Of a DNA stretch of 64,000 bases, positions 44,545 through 56,967 are shown piece by piece. The stretch is from Ischnura elegans (taxonomy: Eukaryota > Arthropoda > Insecta > Odonata > Coenagrionidae), in the NCBI RefSeq assembly GCF_921293095.1, contig NC_060254.1:7006001-7070000 (forward strand), read 5' to 3'. The notes beneath the pieces are model-generated. The model made no database searches. It was given only the letters and a program-made list of their open reading frames with translations, and was not told where the DNA came from. The first letter of the stretch is position 1. Each line of letters starts with the position of its first letter. A program made the position numbers and the translations under genes.

Positions 44545-44800
44545 TCCTTGTGCCTCAATTCAAGGGCCTCCTCCGACAATTTTCCAATGGGTAGCACTGC
44601 TGCATTTACAATAGACGCTCCGTGTATCAGAATTTTCTGCACAGTTGGGGGCATAAAATACCATTCATAGTGCTCCACATAAAGTGCAGCAGTGAAAGAG
44701 CTATACCCGCGGAAACGATCTACGTCAATTGGAAGTCCCAAATTTCTCAAAAAATCCTTTATCTCTGCATCTCCTTCAATGCTAAATTTTTTCTATAGAA
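44545..44800 (-). pseudogene. Conserved transposon protein, copy 2, upstream piece
   Basis: Minus strand: LRNLGLPIDVDRFRGYSS, then ALYVEHYEWYFMPPTVQKIL, IHGASIVNAAVLPIGKLSEE and ALELRHKDI, where the CR1-like 3' end begins. Aligns block by block with copy 1 (INNEAFSQYCMEIAELYIAY; GWYYMLLMVHKVLIRG; LTEEALEARNIDM). The frame can be followed a little further upstream (GDAEIKDF) and then is lost. Confidence 0.6.
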
Positions 44801-46424
44801 ATTTGAATGCCAATAGTTTTTACGACTCTATCGTCTGCACCATTCCTTGGCACATAGCATGGTGCAGTTCTTTTCAAGTCACTTCCCTCCTCTCCATTTT
44901 CTCCGCTGTTTGAGATAAAAATTACAAACCACAAAAATAGCTACATTTTCTTATGTTGCCTTATCGAGACTAAATCTTCTACAACTAGCGGTTTAATCAT
45001 CCCTGTGACCTATTATAATATTCCCTCCGTCGTGCACAACCTCTCTGTATTAGAGTAACTTTGACAACCTCATCGGTGGGTTCACCGAGGAGAACTCCTC
45101 TGTCAGTAGACACTGTGGCTAAAAGACGTCGATGTTTCATCACTCACCAGCTAAGTTAGACTGACCGTTTGAGTAAAACTGAGGAAGCAAGACATTTTCT
45201 AAGCCAATAGAACGTGCGCATTTTTGAGAAAACCGCCTTGTAAATCGCCAGCTAACTCGTCCACTAGCGTTTTCCAAGGAAGCGATCTATTGGAGGATAT
45301 TAACCGATGAACGTGCGCTACGGTGGTAAAATAATTAGCGGCGACTTTTCAAAGAACACCCTCATCCCAAACACCAAATTGACGAGCCCCACATTTTGAA
45401 GGAACAATATACTGGAGAACTAAAGAGGTGTTACTTAGTGAACTACTAGTATTGGAAGCGGATTACCGCCCCAAGGGATAATTGCGGTCTGTCGGTCGTG
45501 TGAACTGACCGCGCCTGCTTCGATTCTTTTCCCTCTGCTCAAGGTCGGAGGGATTTCTGGTTTGAAGGGACCTAAAGTTCGGGAAATTCCCTGTGTATAT
45601 GCATGTGAGGATAAGTACGAATAAGGGAGCAAAGCGCTCTGCCGACGTTTGGTCACACGTCCTCATCGGGCTTATAGGTGACCGGCGGCAGCGGCGAATT
45701 TACCACTTCCAATGTGCCACAAGAGAGTATGAAAGTTTTTTTCGGATAAAACATTGCCTTCGCTTTTAGATTTCACATCTTTCCTAACAATTGGGGTAAA
45801 AATAATAGTGGTGGAAACATTATTTGCTTTAAACTGGAGCAAAAACCAAATCAGGATATTCCGCGGCCGGGCCGGGCGGGTGCGTTGACTTTTTATACAT
45901 ATCCCATCTTTAAAAGCAAGGTAGGGAGTTGGAGCAAGATTTTTCTTTTGGATCATTCAGTCTAGATTCAGGTCTTTCTTTCCATATGAATGTTACGATC
46001 GAGTCTCGTCGCCCTCATGAAGTTTTTTTTCCACTTAATGACAAAAATAGTCCGACAACAATGCACTTTTGAATGTTTAATTATTGTGTGAGACATGGAT
46101 AAAAATAAATAAGCTATTCCGCATATTTCTTAGAAAAGATTTGCTCTTTCAGAAAATATGCTTGGAAACTTATGAAAAACCATATTAACGGCTCACGAGC
46201 GAAAGTAAATCTCGATTTTTGCAGAAATTCAGACTGGAAATTTTTTAGAATTTTTTCTCGTCTTCACCGGTTTCTAATGATTTAATTGGTTAACCAAATA
46301 TTTAAATAGCCATAGTATCTTGATCCTTGGATATTATTCTATCGGCCTGTACCATTTTTATTTGTCAAAAAAAATAGTGAAAAAATAGGGTTTTGTCAAG
46401 CTGTTTTCGATTTCCGCCCACTGT

Positions 46425-48894
46425 CCGCCGTATGTCTCTTCATAGCAAGTGATTTCTGGGAAATCGTTTACTAATAGCAGACAAGAACCATGCGCGAAAA
46501 AATTTCAAATTTTACCGGAGTTAACTTCGAGAATAATAATAGTATTGATTTTTCCGGAGTTCAACAGGCAAAAAAATGAGCGGCCATCGTGAGAATAAAT
46601 ATGACAGAAGGAGTGAGTAAACTGTTAACGATTTAAAACATGTGCACCCTCTTTCATAGAGTTGTAAAACTTATCAAATTATTCAGGATTTCTTAGAGGA
46701 TCCATGCTACTACATATCTCCATTCGCTGTTGGTTCAAGAAAACTATTTCTTTACCTCACCATTAGTTTGACATCAACGCCATTTCTTTTTTGAAAACCA
46801 TAACCATTGTTTCAAACAACCCTTTTCTTTCAACTTAACGTATGACAAAACTTACACCCTTCCCTAATTTTTACTTATAGTTCCCATCAAATTATTTCAC
46901 CTTGAAGTAGTTTTTTTACAAGCTGCAATGACAACAAATGTGACATGAACCATAGAGATAACATCTCAAAAATCTTCTGTAAATTTCCATCACCATGGTT
47001 AATAAATTAAACTTGAGTCTATTGTTTACGCAAAATGAAGAAATTTTAACCAATGTAAGTAAGGTAATTTCATATATAATTTCATACGATTATCTTGAAC
47101 CAGTTTTTCTTCACGGAGTCTGGCTCGATAGACGATGAGACCACGCCTACGGACACAAACTTTCATTCACACCAGGAGCCAAAATTAATCAATCATATTT
47201 TTTAAAAAAATTGAACTTCACATGTAAGACCATGGTATTTAAACTGGCGCTCTAGTATTTTTTTCTTCTCATCCATTTAAAAAATTTCATATGTAAATAA
47301 ACATCCGAACACTGACTATTTCTTCATCCGAAATTAATTCCATACTTTTTTAAATTGCATAAAATATTTCGCAAGCCCTTCTGGAGCTTATTCCGGCTAA
47401 TTCGACACAATATAAAAATAGCGAAAAGACCAATAAACCATAAAGTCTGATGTGCATTGGAAACAATTCTATACTGACATTTTCAAATGTTAAAATGCAA
47501 GTAGCGATGGAATACACTCGTAGGTATAGGGCAATGAGCAAGGACGAATCAGACAGCCTGACCAAGTTATCATGAGGGCTATCAATATATCGCAGAACTA
47601 TATCAAAGGTATATAATAGCACTACTGGCTTCAGGAGGATGAGATGCAAATATATACTAACTTCGGTCGCAATCCGAGCATTCGCAGTCAGGAAATGCAC
47701 AGCGAACAGACAAACAGAGATCCTCTATTACATGTATCGTTAAATAGATACATGAAAAAGGCAGCAAGGGATTTGTTTTACCTGACAAATGACTGGGAAC
47801 CTCTAATGCCTCCCAAATTAAATCTGCACTTGCCTGATGTTCGCGAACCGTCTTATCCCCCGAATACTCTGGTAAAGTGAAGCCATTATATTACTATTTT
47901 ACTTCCTAAAAGTTCGTTTGTCGCAATGATTCACATAAAGAAACTTCCGTATTTATGGTGGCCGATTTCGTGGTCGTCTGAGCGTATGTGTGGAGTAATG
48001 AACTAGAGATAATGCGCTATAATGTCATTTAAGTCGAGATCGTGGGTCAATCCATTCGTTCGCACGAGAACTGGTTGTGATTAAAACGGTTAACTTGAAA
48101 CTGCAATGTTAGTGACAGTATGAGGCTAATTTCTTAGGTACCCCGTCACTGTCGCAACATCCAGTGCATTGCTTCGCAGACCTTCCATCACGCACAACTT
48201 ATTCAACAGCAAAAACCATCATATTATGTTCTGCAATGATGTGTACCATTTCAAAAATACAATCGTGAAAGGATCTTTAGATGTGGACATTTGTTCTTTG
48301 GGCCCTTATTGTTTGATAGATACATAGTTGTGTCAGTAAATGGTGCCATTGTTTTTTAATTTTGTGAAGTCAATTAAATACATCAGCACGTTCATTGTGA
48401 TTAGTAACCGAATATATAATATAGATATTTTTTACGTAATTTAACGTCAGGTCCATGCATTTCATTAATGAGCAAACGCAAGAAAAATAAATGCCTCTAA
48501 TCGTGCGAAAATAATTTTTAGATGCTAAACCAATGTTTCAACCTCCTGGGCCAAAAAAAACTCTTTAGAAATGTTGCCTAGTTTTTCTTGAGATCAGGTC
48601 CAGGTGGCTATGGAAAATGGTTTAGTTTTCTGTGTGGCAATTTCTCCAGTTCAAATGGACCGCTAAACTAATACATGACGCGTCAAAAGCACTTCCATTC
48701 TCAGCCAAAATTGGTCGGATGATAATCGTGAGTCATTGCTTTCGCCACTATAATTACGAGGACATAGTTACTAGTTAGGGATCAAGAACTTCTGTGGAGA
48801 ACCTGAAAAGTGTCCCTGGGAATGACTATCCTCGCTTACGTCCTATCACACGCTAGTGAGTGTTCGAGCCAGTCCCAAGTCTCGGAAGAAATGT
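46425..48894. other. No confirmed gene
   Basis: AT-rich. A plus-strand frame at 47644-47880 (..SLNRYMKKAARDLFYLTNDW..PNTLVK) has a composition like the C-termini of Jockey-type retrotransposon proteins, but the match is too weak to call. The overlapping minus-strand hydrophobic frame 47700-47350 was not accepted. Nothing else was recognised. Confidence 0.3.
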
Positions 48895-49007
48895 TCAGAC
48901 GAACGCGACCGAACTAGAGATTTTTATTCCCAGGTCAATCAGGTGAAAGAGCTCGATAAGGTGCCAAGGTAAGAGGAAGCAGGTGTCGTCTAAAGACCCT
49001 AAGAGGA

Positions 49008-49200
49008 CGGAACAACTTCGTTGGCTACACCATGAGGCAATATGTCCTAATAGAGACTGTGGAAAGACAACTGTTCGGGAAGAAAAGCAAAGAACGGCTC
49101 GATTGAGAGACAAAATACAAGCAATTAATGATGTTTTAGATATTGAAATGCATAGGTATTTGTTGTATTTGGCTATCCGAGGAGAATAACCCGAATGGCC
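49008..49200 (+). mobile_element. 3' fragment of the endonuclease-RT retrotransposon family
   Basis: One plus-strand frame reads NFVGYTMRQYVLIETVERQL, then FGKKSKERLD and, past a stop, ETKYKQLMM. This parallels the family tail '..GH.LRHD.L...V.EG...GKKGRGRPR..Y..QI'. Shorter and more decayed than the tails at 8.7 and 11.2 kb. Open frames on both strands across it are by-products. Confidence 0.5.
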
Positions 49201-50100
49201 ATTTTCCATGCTCACAAATGAGAAACGGCTCAAATGAGTGAGTTGCATTCCATAAATAATGTAAGCCGAGTAATTCAACCTGAATCGTCCGAAGCATAAA
49301 AGAGTTTCACCCGTTACTTCGAACATAGATTAACAGAATACTTGTCTCGGTCAGAATATACAAAAAAAATGACACCATTCTGTTCCCGATAAACTGATTG
49401 CAAGTGATGATGGAACCCCCACTCACTATTTCGTTACCCCATGCATTCCAGCGCGTACTCAAAACTGCGAAACTCGAATTTTACCAACGTCAAATAATCT
49501 AATGAGGTTGACGAAACTCATTTCTCTCCGTTACGTTCGTCTCCTTCCTCGCACTACCCGAAAAGGTTTCTGATAATACTCTTTCACACCAAGCCGGAGT
49601 ATCCAAATTAATCTCTTTCCCTGGGAAATCGGATACCCTGGCATTGGATTCATTGTTTTCACCGACATGTGTACACAATAATCATCCGAGGACTCATTAT
49701 TCCTTTGAGAACTCAATTTAACATTTTATTATGGAAAAAATCGATTAATAATATATCGATTTATAACCGAAACAATCGATCACTCAGATACCAATGAGTG
49801 TTTACTTCTGGCACAATCCTACTCTCAAGAGAAGCCATGAAACGAGTACTTGCGGAAAATCAAGGAATACAAGAGGAAGAAGAAACCTAGCCAAGTAATT
49901 GACTAGGCTTATGACGGGGAAGAAGATACCACTGCAGTGCAACCCTTAGAATTTTTAATACTATCAATAACAAAAGTAAAGTATAATGTTATAATCGACA
50001 GAATTAAAAGCTTGGAAGTCCAAGGCTTGGGTAAAAAGTAGGTTTATACTCTAACCTTGGGTGAAAGGCTTGAAGAAATTGCTGATAGAAATTTGGAAGT
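49201..50100. other. No recognisable gene
   Basis: Nothing recognisable; AT-rich. Confidence 0.35.
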
Positions 50101-50109
50101 AGGATTGAC

Positions 50110-50424
50110 TCTCTAAAGCAAGTACAGAATGGATATGACGTTGTAGAGACGTTCAGTAAAACTCTTATCAATCATTTGCAAGCAAGGTATCTTAACAAGC
50201 ATTTACGGCGAACACAAAGAAATGAAACAGAAAATGAAAACGGTGGGATGCGTTCAAAAACCACAACGAACGAAGAGAGAGCATTACGCTGCTTCGATAC
50301 GGATTCATTTTTAAACTACTTCCGATTCTTGGGCTACGTGCTACAACGTATACACTTGCGGAAGATGAAGATGACCACAATGGGGAATCAACGACATCTG
50401 GGAAGTAAATCATCACAGAAGTAA
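50110..50424 (+). pseudogene. Unknown protein-like fragment
   Basis: The frame IDSLKQVQNGYDVVETFSKT, then LINHLQARYLNKHL, a polar segment, and SFLNYFRFLGYVLQRIHLRK, ending at TAA 50422-50424. The alternation of charged and hydrophobic residues looks like old coding, perhaps part of an hAT-like or other transposase, but no diagnostic residue is visible. Chance is possible. Confidence 0.2.
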
Positions 50425-53003
50425 CTGGACGGGGGCGTGGGAGTATACGGTCCAGTTCACAACAACTGAACTTGGAGCAATGCAAATAAAAAGCATATAG
50501 ATAAGTAATTTATTATTTCTATCGGAGTCCATAACGTGTGCTAATCATGACATTGAAGTTAGAGAAATTTAGATGGATCGCATAACTGTTGATAGGCATT
50601 ATCGCGCTCCTTGACGATGTCTATTTCTAAGAGATACGTTATTCGTTCAATTAATGGCCATTCCAAGTTCATGTACGCCGCTCCAAGGTGTTGTGAACCA
50701 GATGACGATCTTTTTAGCATGGCAACTACTTAGCCATGTCGATGTGACGATGATACAATCACCTGATGTAAACAAAACCTGCCACATTTAATTCCAACGG
50801 TACCTCACTCCACCTAATTCAACGCGCATCAAAGACTCACTGATTGGCTGACTTCAACGGCCAAGTGCCAACTAAGGGAGGCAATACTATGACGTCTAAA
50901 AATGAACCCAAACGATCACGTAAATCGATATAAATGTTCGAGCGCACAGCTTATTTGAAGCGCCTCAATTAGGGTGTTGCTTATTTTTTATTTTTTCTCG
51001 GATTTTTGCTTTCTACCTCTTAAAATATGCTATGGCGTGCAGGAAGGATATCCTAAAAATTTCAGCTCAATTGTTTAACATTTAGAGGTCGCTCAAAGAG
51101 CATAAATGCAATAACTTTAAATTTTCCCGATTTTTTGAAGTAACATCATTTTCAGGGGTAACGCACAATTTTTGCAGTCATTCAGGATCAAAGTTCGCTC
51201 CATTTTAACGCCCGCTCAACAGTTTTCTAGGAATACAATTCCTTTCCGCGAGCTACAGCAGCGCGTCACACCCCTGACGGCGAACTGGTCTCTCGCAGGC
51301 TGCATTCACGGTCATCGACCGTCATTGCCTTACGCCCCTCGCGCCTTTGCGAGCGAGAGTCGGCTTATGAAAGGAGGAGTCGAATACTATGTTGACGCTT
51401 TTCTTACCGAGTGTTTGCTGTAGTTTATCCTTTAAAATAACTACATCACTGTTCTTCGAACCTAATGCTCACCGTCCGCGAAAGTCTTAATGAGGCATTC
51501 ATCAGTATTCCTAAATTTTTCGCGACTTCCCCGACTCCCCCCGGTGCAAGAACATAAGGCGAGGCATAAGTTCTCAGTTATGCAATCTCACCCTCGTATT
51601 AGTATGAGATAAATAGTCTGAGAAGTATGGCTTTTATTAAAAAAAACTACCGAGACGTATATGGGTCGCAACGCACAAATAAGGAAGACACGAAAATCGG
51701 AATTTACGTCTGAACGAGGGTTATTAAAGTTGACAACGAAATAACCTTCTAAATTATGCCTTCAACACATGATTAAAAACACCATGAATGCATACTTAAG
51801 TGTTTTAGACACTCTTTCACGGCACTAGATCGGCGCACTCATTATTCCTATGGATTTTTCTTGTGATATATATATTATCCTACAGTTTTGCAGTTGTCTC
51901 ACCACACGAGAAATCAAAAATACTAATGCGCGCTAAATTATTAAGTCTACTTCGGTATGATATTTATTCCAGTCGTTACTAACATTTCCCTAAGCAATTG
52001 TTTTTTAAACAATGCTTAATACATTCCAGGTATCAATAAGGTATTAAACCACATCAAGTTCATCGAAAGTTTGAATGTCTTAACAGTTATCATAAATATA
52101 TTTTAGACATTACGAAAACATCGGAAGCATTTATTAAATGACTTTTATACCTATTTCTTACCAATTTAAGGCACTTTAGTACATCTTTCATATTCGTCCC
52201 TTTCATTGAGAGGTCAAAATAAGTTTTTCCCCACTTTCTTTTCTTTTTTCTGCTAGAATCAGTCGTAATTAATCCATGGTCATATCATGCATATCGAAGT
52301 CCTCTACAGTATTATACAATAAGTGGTTTCACAGCAATTATAGAAATTACACATAATGAACACACTGAGTCAGTCTCGTGGGTCAACAAATGCTGATCGC
52401 ATGCTCACAAACACAAAACTATACGCATGCATAATTTTCATACGATAAAAATATACTGTGTTGTGTAAATGGTGACGATTTCTGCGCAATTGATTCAAAT
52501 TATATTTATTATCTGCCAAATATATTGATTGGGGTGTAGCGGTTTACAGGAAACCTATACGACGACGAAAGAGTGACAAGAAAAGAATGAAGGCATCCGA
52601 GATGTGAGAATAAAAAAGGACGAAGAAGGTGAGATGGGCGAAGAGAAAGAGGAACGAAGAAGTGCATAGTGGAAAGATTCGAGGTAAGGGGGGAGGGGAA
52701 TGATGAGAGTAACGATGTGGATAGAATGAAAGGGCCTACTGCGATTGGGCGTTAATGTTATTTGGTAAGTTCAATTCGGAAGGAGCGCAGGTAGGGTGAT
52801 TCGAAAAATCTTCCACGTAATACAAAATTATCAGGGCACTATTAATAATAATAAAATACACTCCCTTTTTCATCTCAGAAAGATAGGTAGGTATATTATG
52901 TTTTTCAATGATCACCATAACTGGTTGACTCACCATCATAATTCCACGCTCATGTTGATCGTACTATTTTTCTTTAGAAAACACTGAACAGTACTAATGT
53001 TAG
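50425..53003. other. No recognisable gene
   Basis: AT-rich; a GC-richer patch near 51230-51370 is open for 83 codons without a motif. No RNA gene or tandem repeat seen. Confidence 0.4.
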
Positions 53004-54660
53004 AGTATTCCCCAGAAAGAAAAGGACAACACCTCCTACGAGGCATTATTGTCTAAAAGCTTGCCATTCTACCGGATGCCAATAAATATCTCGCTGCTTC
53101 TTTCAGTGAAAATTTATATTTATCTTAAAAGCAATTCAATAAAATTTAAAGGCAATCCAATTGCACATCCGAAAAAATAATGCAAAATTACCTTCTCCCA
53201 TAAAAAATTGCCGTACCGGTAGTTTTGACCGGTAAAAAATTAAAATACTTCTTCTGATTTTCTCTTCTCAGTATGGGAATAAGTTGCGGTATTCAAAACT
53301 TAGGCACTACTTGTAGTCCGAATAACCTACTACTAGTGGAGTAACTGCTATTTCACTTGTAAACATTGAAAAATTTGCTGAAAATCATTATTCGCCGACA
53401 CGGATGAACGCGATCACGGATGGTAATCGAGACGCAAATGGCAATATTTAAATTGGCGTATTATATATTTACGTATTATTAACAAGGCGATGTGGAGAAA
53501 AAATATTGGAGTAATATGCTCGAAATGCTCCGAAAAATTTAATTGTACTTACTATATGTTTTGTATAAGTATACCAAACGACCCAGACGTCTCCCCTCTT
53601 CCTCGCGCGATGGGTTACTTGCCGGAAAAATCCTTACATTCTTCTCCGCTTTCTTCTATGGTGGAATTCTTTGGCTGTGTGGGGGTGTGGAAAGGTTCAC
53701 AGGGCCTTCCCACCTCTGAAATCGTGCTTGGGGCTCTTGACGACGGTTGAAGTAGTCAAGTTGCACCATTTGTACTAACTGATCAAGTCGAATCGATCCC
53801 CAGTGGACAAGGAACGCGTAAGCAATACGCGAAGGTCGACTTCGAAGAACAACGGAGACGGCTGCGCCGGGTATGGGGTCCGTTTTTTGAAAGTAATTGT
53901 ACGAGTATTCCCCAGAAAGAAAAGGCCAACACTTCCTACGATGCATTGTGGTCTAAAAGCCTATTTTACTTAATGCCCATAAATATCTCGCAATTTTTTT
54001 CAGTGAAAGTTTATAATTATCTTATTAGCAATCCAAGTCAATGCGATCGCTCGTCTGAAAAATAATGCAAAAATGATATTCCCTCATAAAAAATTATTTT
54101 ACCGGTAGTTTTTGCCAGTTTACAAATTAAAATATTTCATATTATTTATTTTCAGGATAGAAATAAGTTGAGGCATTCGTGTTCTAGGCACTGCTTGTGT
54201 TAAAAATGAACTTAAACTTAGGGAGTAGCCGCTATTTCACTTGTTAACATTGAAAATCCTTCACCGCCGACATAAATGAACGCGAGTGCAGATGGTAACC
54301 GAGACGCAAACGATAATATTAACACTGGCGTATAAAGTTACGTATTTACAAAACAGTGTGGAGAAAAATATTGGATTATTATCCTCGAAACTCTCCGGAA
54401 ATTTTACTTGCACTCTGCGTGCTGTATTAGATTACCAGACGACTCGGATGTTCGTCTCTCTTCCTCGCGCGATGAGTTACTCGCCGGAAAAATCACTTAA
54501 ACTCTTCTCCGCTTAATGAGATGGTGGAACTGTTTGGTTGGGGGGGGGGGGGGAGAGTGAAATAATTAAATTGCACAGACAGATCAAGTTAAATGGACTC
54601 CTATTACAAATGGCACTCACTAGCAAAACACGAAGGTTGACTCCGGAAAATTAATAGAGG
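53004..54660 (+). repeat. Two tandem units of about 890 and 765 bp upstream of a Penelope-like RT
   Basis: Unit 1 (53004-53895) and unit 2 (53896-54660) share, in the same order, GTATTCCCCAGAAAGAAAAG, ATAAATATCTCGC, CCTCGCGCGATG.GTTACT, GCCGGAAAAATC and TTGCAC...TGATCAAGT-like blocks, with many substitutions and indels. Unit 2 runs directly into Penelope-like RT coding. Known: Penelope-like elements are often arranged with tandem pseudo-LTR copies. Reading these units as such is an inference. Confidence 0.65.
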
Positions 54661-54664
54661 AAGC

Positions 54665-55545
54665 CCAATCTTGCGTAAAGAACTCACAACATTTCCTACA
54701 AATCATAAAAGACATACGGGTAAACCAGGCGGACACCATAGTCAGTTTCGACGTCACATCACTTTTTAAGAATATACCTATAGAGGAGGCGGCCTAACTA
54801 ATATCAGAGAATGTTGACAAGAATATCGCTTTTCTGAAATAAATTTCCCCACTCAGCACATTCTTCCGGTGGTGAAAAAACTTTTACGAATAAATCCCAG
54901 GGGCTGCGATGGGATATCCTATCCCTCCAGCTAAGGCGAACAGTTACGTGGAACACCTGAAAACATTGGCACTTAAAAATGCAGGGGATAAACCAAAATT
55001 TATCTACCACACATAGATGACAGTTTTATCGTTTTGACGACAGAAGAAGACGCTACTTGTAGAAGAATTTTTCCAATATTTCAGTAACCTTATTAGCCAT
55101 CTTAAATTGATTAAGGAAGTAGAAAAGGTATAAAAATGTCATTCCTCGTCCTAGGACACACCTTGTCTATAAAACTGACGTCTACAAATCGGTATCAACG
55201 TGCTAATTCTGATAATCACCTCGCCCATCTCAGCGAGGCCATGACACCTCAGTAACGACCGATCGACCCCACTGAGTGACAAGAAGAATCTACCTTCAAA
55301 AAAAATTAAGCTGAGGTTCATCCTACGATTTAACGGCCACGGCAATAGACCTACATCCCGCAATATTAAAAATATTGCATACGAGAATAACAGAAATACA
55401 TCTAAAGATACAGACATCATCAGTCAAAGGAAAACCTTCCTCCCTTTCCATTAAGGGACAACAGAAAAGATCGGAAAAATTCTTCGGAAGTTCGATATAA
55501 ACGCCATTTTTACACCCCACATCCAAGTAAGCAAGATTTCACATA
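54665..55545 (+). mobile_element. Penelope-like element, RT fragment, broken
   Basis: Plus-strand homology across several frames: CVKNSQHFLQIIKDIRVNQA, then DTIVSFDVTSLFKNIPIEEA (54680-54790) with the first catalytic aspartate; GAAMGYPI.P..ANSYVEHL (about 54900-54955), the Penelope-type 'GA.MGSP.SP..A..YME' block; FIYHT.MTVLSF at the position of the YVDD box, now destroyed; and near 55455-55535 the segment TTEKIGKILRKFDINAIFTP, which precedes the GIY-YIG domain in this group. The N-terminal RT and the C-terminal nuclease are absent. Non-functional. Confidence 0.8.
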
Positions 55546-55749
55546 TTTGAATCATTTACAATTGACATTGAGGGGGCGTTTTTTCACTTCAATGTGGTCT
55601 ATACATCGAGTATGCCATCAATAACTTTCCCAATAACTGTCCCAATCCTCAAGTGGTCTTTGAGTACCGCAACCCTTATTAGAGGCATTTCAACATTTTG
55701 CCTCAGTATTTTCTTAAGCGCAGGTGTTTTGCTGCTGAGATGAAGAGAA

Positions 55750-56967
55750 ATGCTGAAAACGATGTGGCTACCCTGTATTCTCTGGATAATTATATATTGT
55801 TACGAAATGACAGGTTGGAACGAAGAGAATCTCAATGGAAAGATACTGTCCTGTGTCAATGAAAACTTCAAGCCTGAATTTATGCTTGTTGAAGTAACAT
55901 GTTCCCTTGGAAAGATTTTACTCGGTGTTGTATACAGACCTCCTAAGGTTGGTTACTTGAGTGAATGTTTTGAATGTACGCTGGCAGGCTTCCTTCCGTC
56001 ATATAATAACATACTTATATTTGGTGACTTTAACTCGGATCTTTTAAAGATTACGCATGACAGTAACTACATAAGAGACCTATGCTTCAGGTTCAATCTG
56101 TCTTTAGTACCATCTCATCCAACTCATCATCGGCTCACATCAGGTACTCTATTAGATATATTTATTATAGATGACCTTTCTAAAATAAAGGAACATGGCC
56201 AATATCCAGTTCCTTTCTTATCGGACCATGATTTAATATACATAAAATTTAATCTTAAGGTGCCAAAAATGAAAGAGAAGGTAAACTGCTACCGCGATTT
56301 CAGTAAATTTGTTCTCCGTAATTTTCAAGAAGAATTTGATAATATGCCATGGGCAGACTTCATGTCCACCAATTCTGTAGATACCAAGGTATCAACCCTT
56401 ATGATTAATTTAAATCAATTATTAGATATTCATGCCCCACTAAAAAGTTTTACTCCGAAACGAAACCAACTTCCATGGATAACCCCGGAAATAAAAAATA
56501 TTATCAATAAAAGGGACATATTTCGCCGCAGTTACACAAGGAGTAAATCTAAAAAACTTTTTCTGGAGTATAAAAAACTGAGAAATGAGGCCCAAAGTAT
56601 TATGAAAAAGGCTAAGGAAGACTATTATAACCAATGTTTTATGGACAAGTGGGATTCTAAAACAATATGGAACGAAATTCGAAGACTTGGACTGATTAAG
56701 TCTCGAAATCAGGGTACAACACTTGATGTTCCAATTGACACATTAAATGATTATTTTATCAGTTTATCAGCCAATATCACCCCCGGGACAACAGTAAGTC
56801 CAGCCACAGGTCGTAATAGTGCATTAGGAGTCAACCTGCACAAAGTTAATGAATTTGGAAATGATACGTTTTACTTTCCGAATCTAACTCTCGAGATCAT
56901 GCTAAAATGTTTCCAATGCATCAGTCTAATGCTGCTGGAAATGATGGGATTAATCATAAAACACTGA
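55750..56967 (+). pseudogene. Endonuclease and linker part of the CR1/Jockey-type ORF2
   Basis: A 405-residue frame. From about residue 38: FKPEFMLVEVTCSLGKILLG, then VVYRPPKVGYL, ILIFGDFNSDLL (catalytic Asp/Asn region near residue 92) and FLSDHDLIYIKF (Ser-Asp-His near residue 157). These are the APE-type endonuclease motifs that nick the target DNA. The linker follows (LPWITPEIKNIINKRDIFRR, WNEIRRLGLIKSRN). The first 35 residues are out of frame with the family, and the C-terminal 20 residues follow a frameshift near 56900; the correct frame continues NAAGNDGINHKTLK into the RT. The listed start is therefore not the native one. Confidence 0.8.

Larger units (their letters stand above)
41426..46424 (-). 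mobile_element. TIR DNA transposon, copy 2, split by a CR1-like insertion
   Basis: Left end ACAGAGGGCGGAAATCGATA at 41426; the right end at 46424 reads, in reverse, ACAGTGGGCGGAAATCGAAA. Both continue (A)AGCTTGACA, so the inverted repeats match over about 30 bases with few differences. Outside lie TCGCCGC and CCGCCGT, a degenerate 7-bp duplication sharing CGCCG, again GC-rich as in copy 1. Without the 2.4-kb CR1-like insertion (42143-44544) the element is about 2.6 kb, close to copy 1 (2.98 kb). The conserved minus-strand protein is present in two pieces. Segment 44914-46390 holds short frames (45435-45666, 45672-45956) without recognisable motif. Confidence 0.75.

Noticed and set aside
47350..47700. 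116-codon hydrophobic minus-strand frame, receptor-like at first sight
   Set aside because: AT-rich DNA readily yields Leu/Ile/Phe-rich frames. No splice sites or conserved chemoreceptor motif was seen.
48895..49326. 143-codon minus-strand frame
   Set aside because: The plus strand here carries a decayed retrotransposon tail; the minus frame is its shadow.
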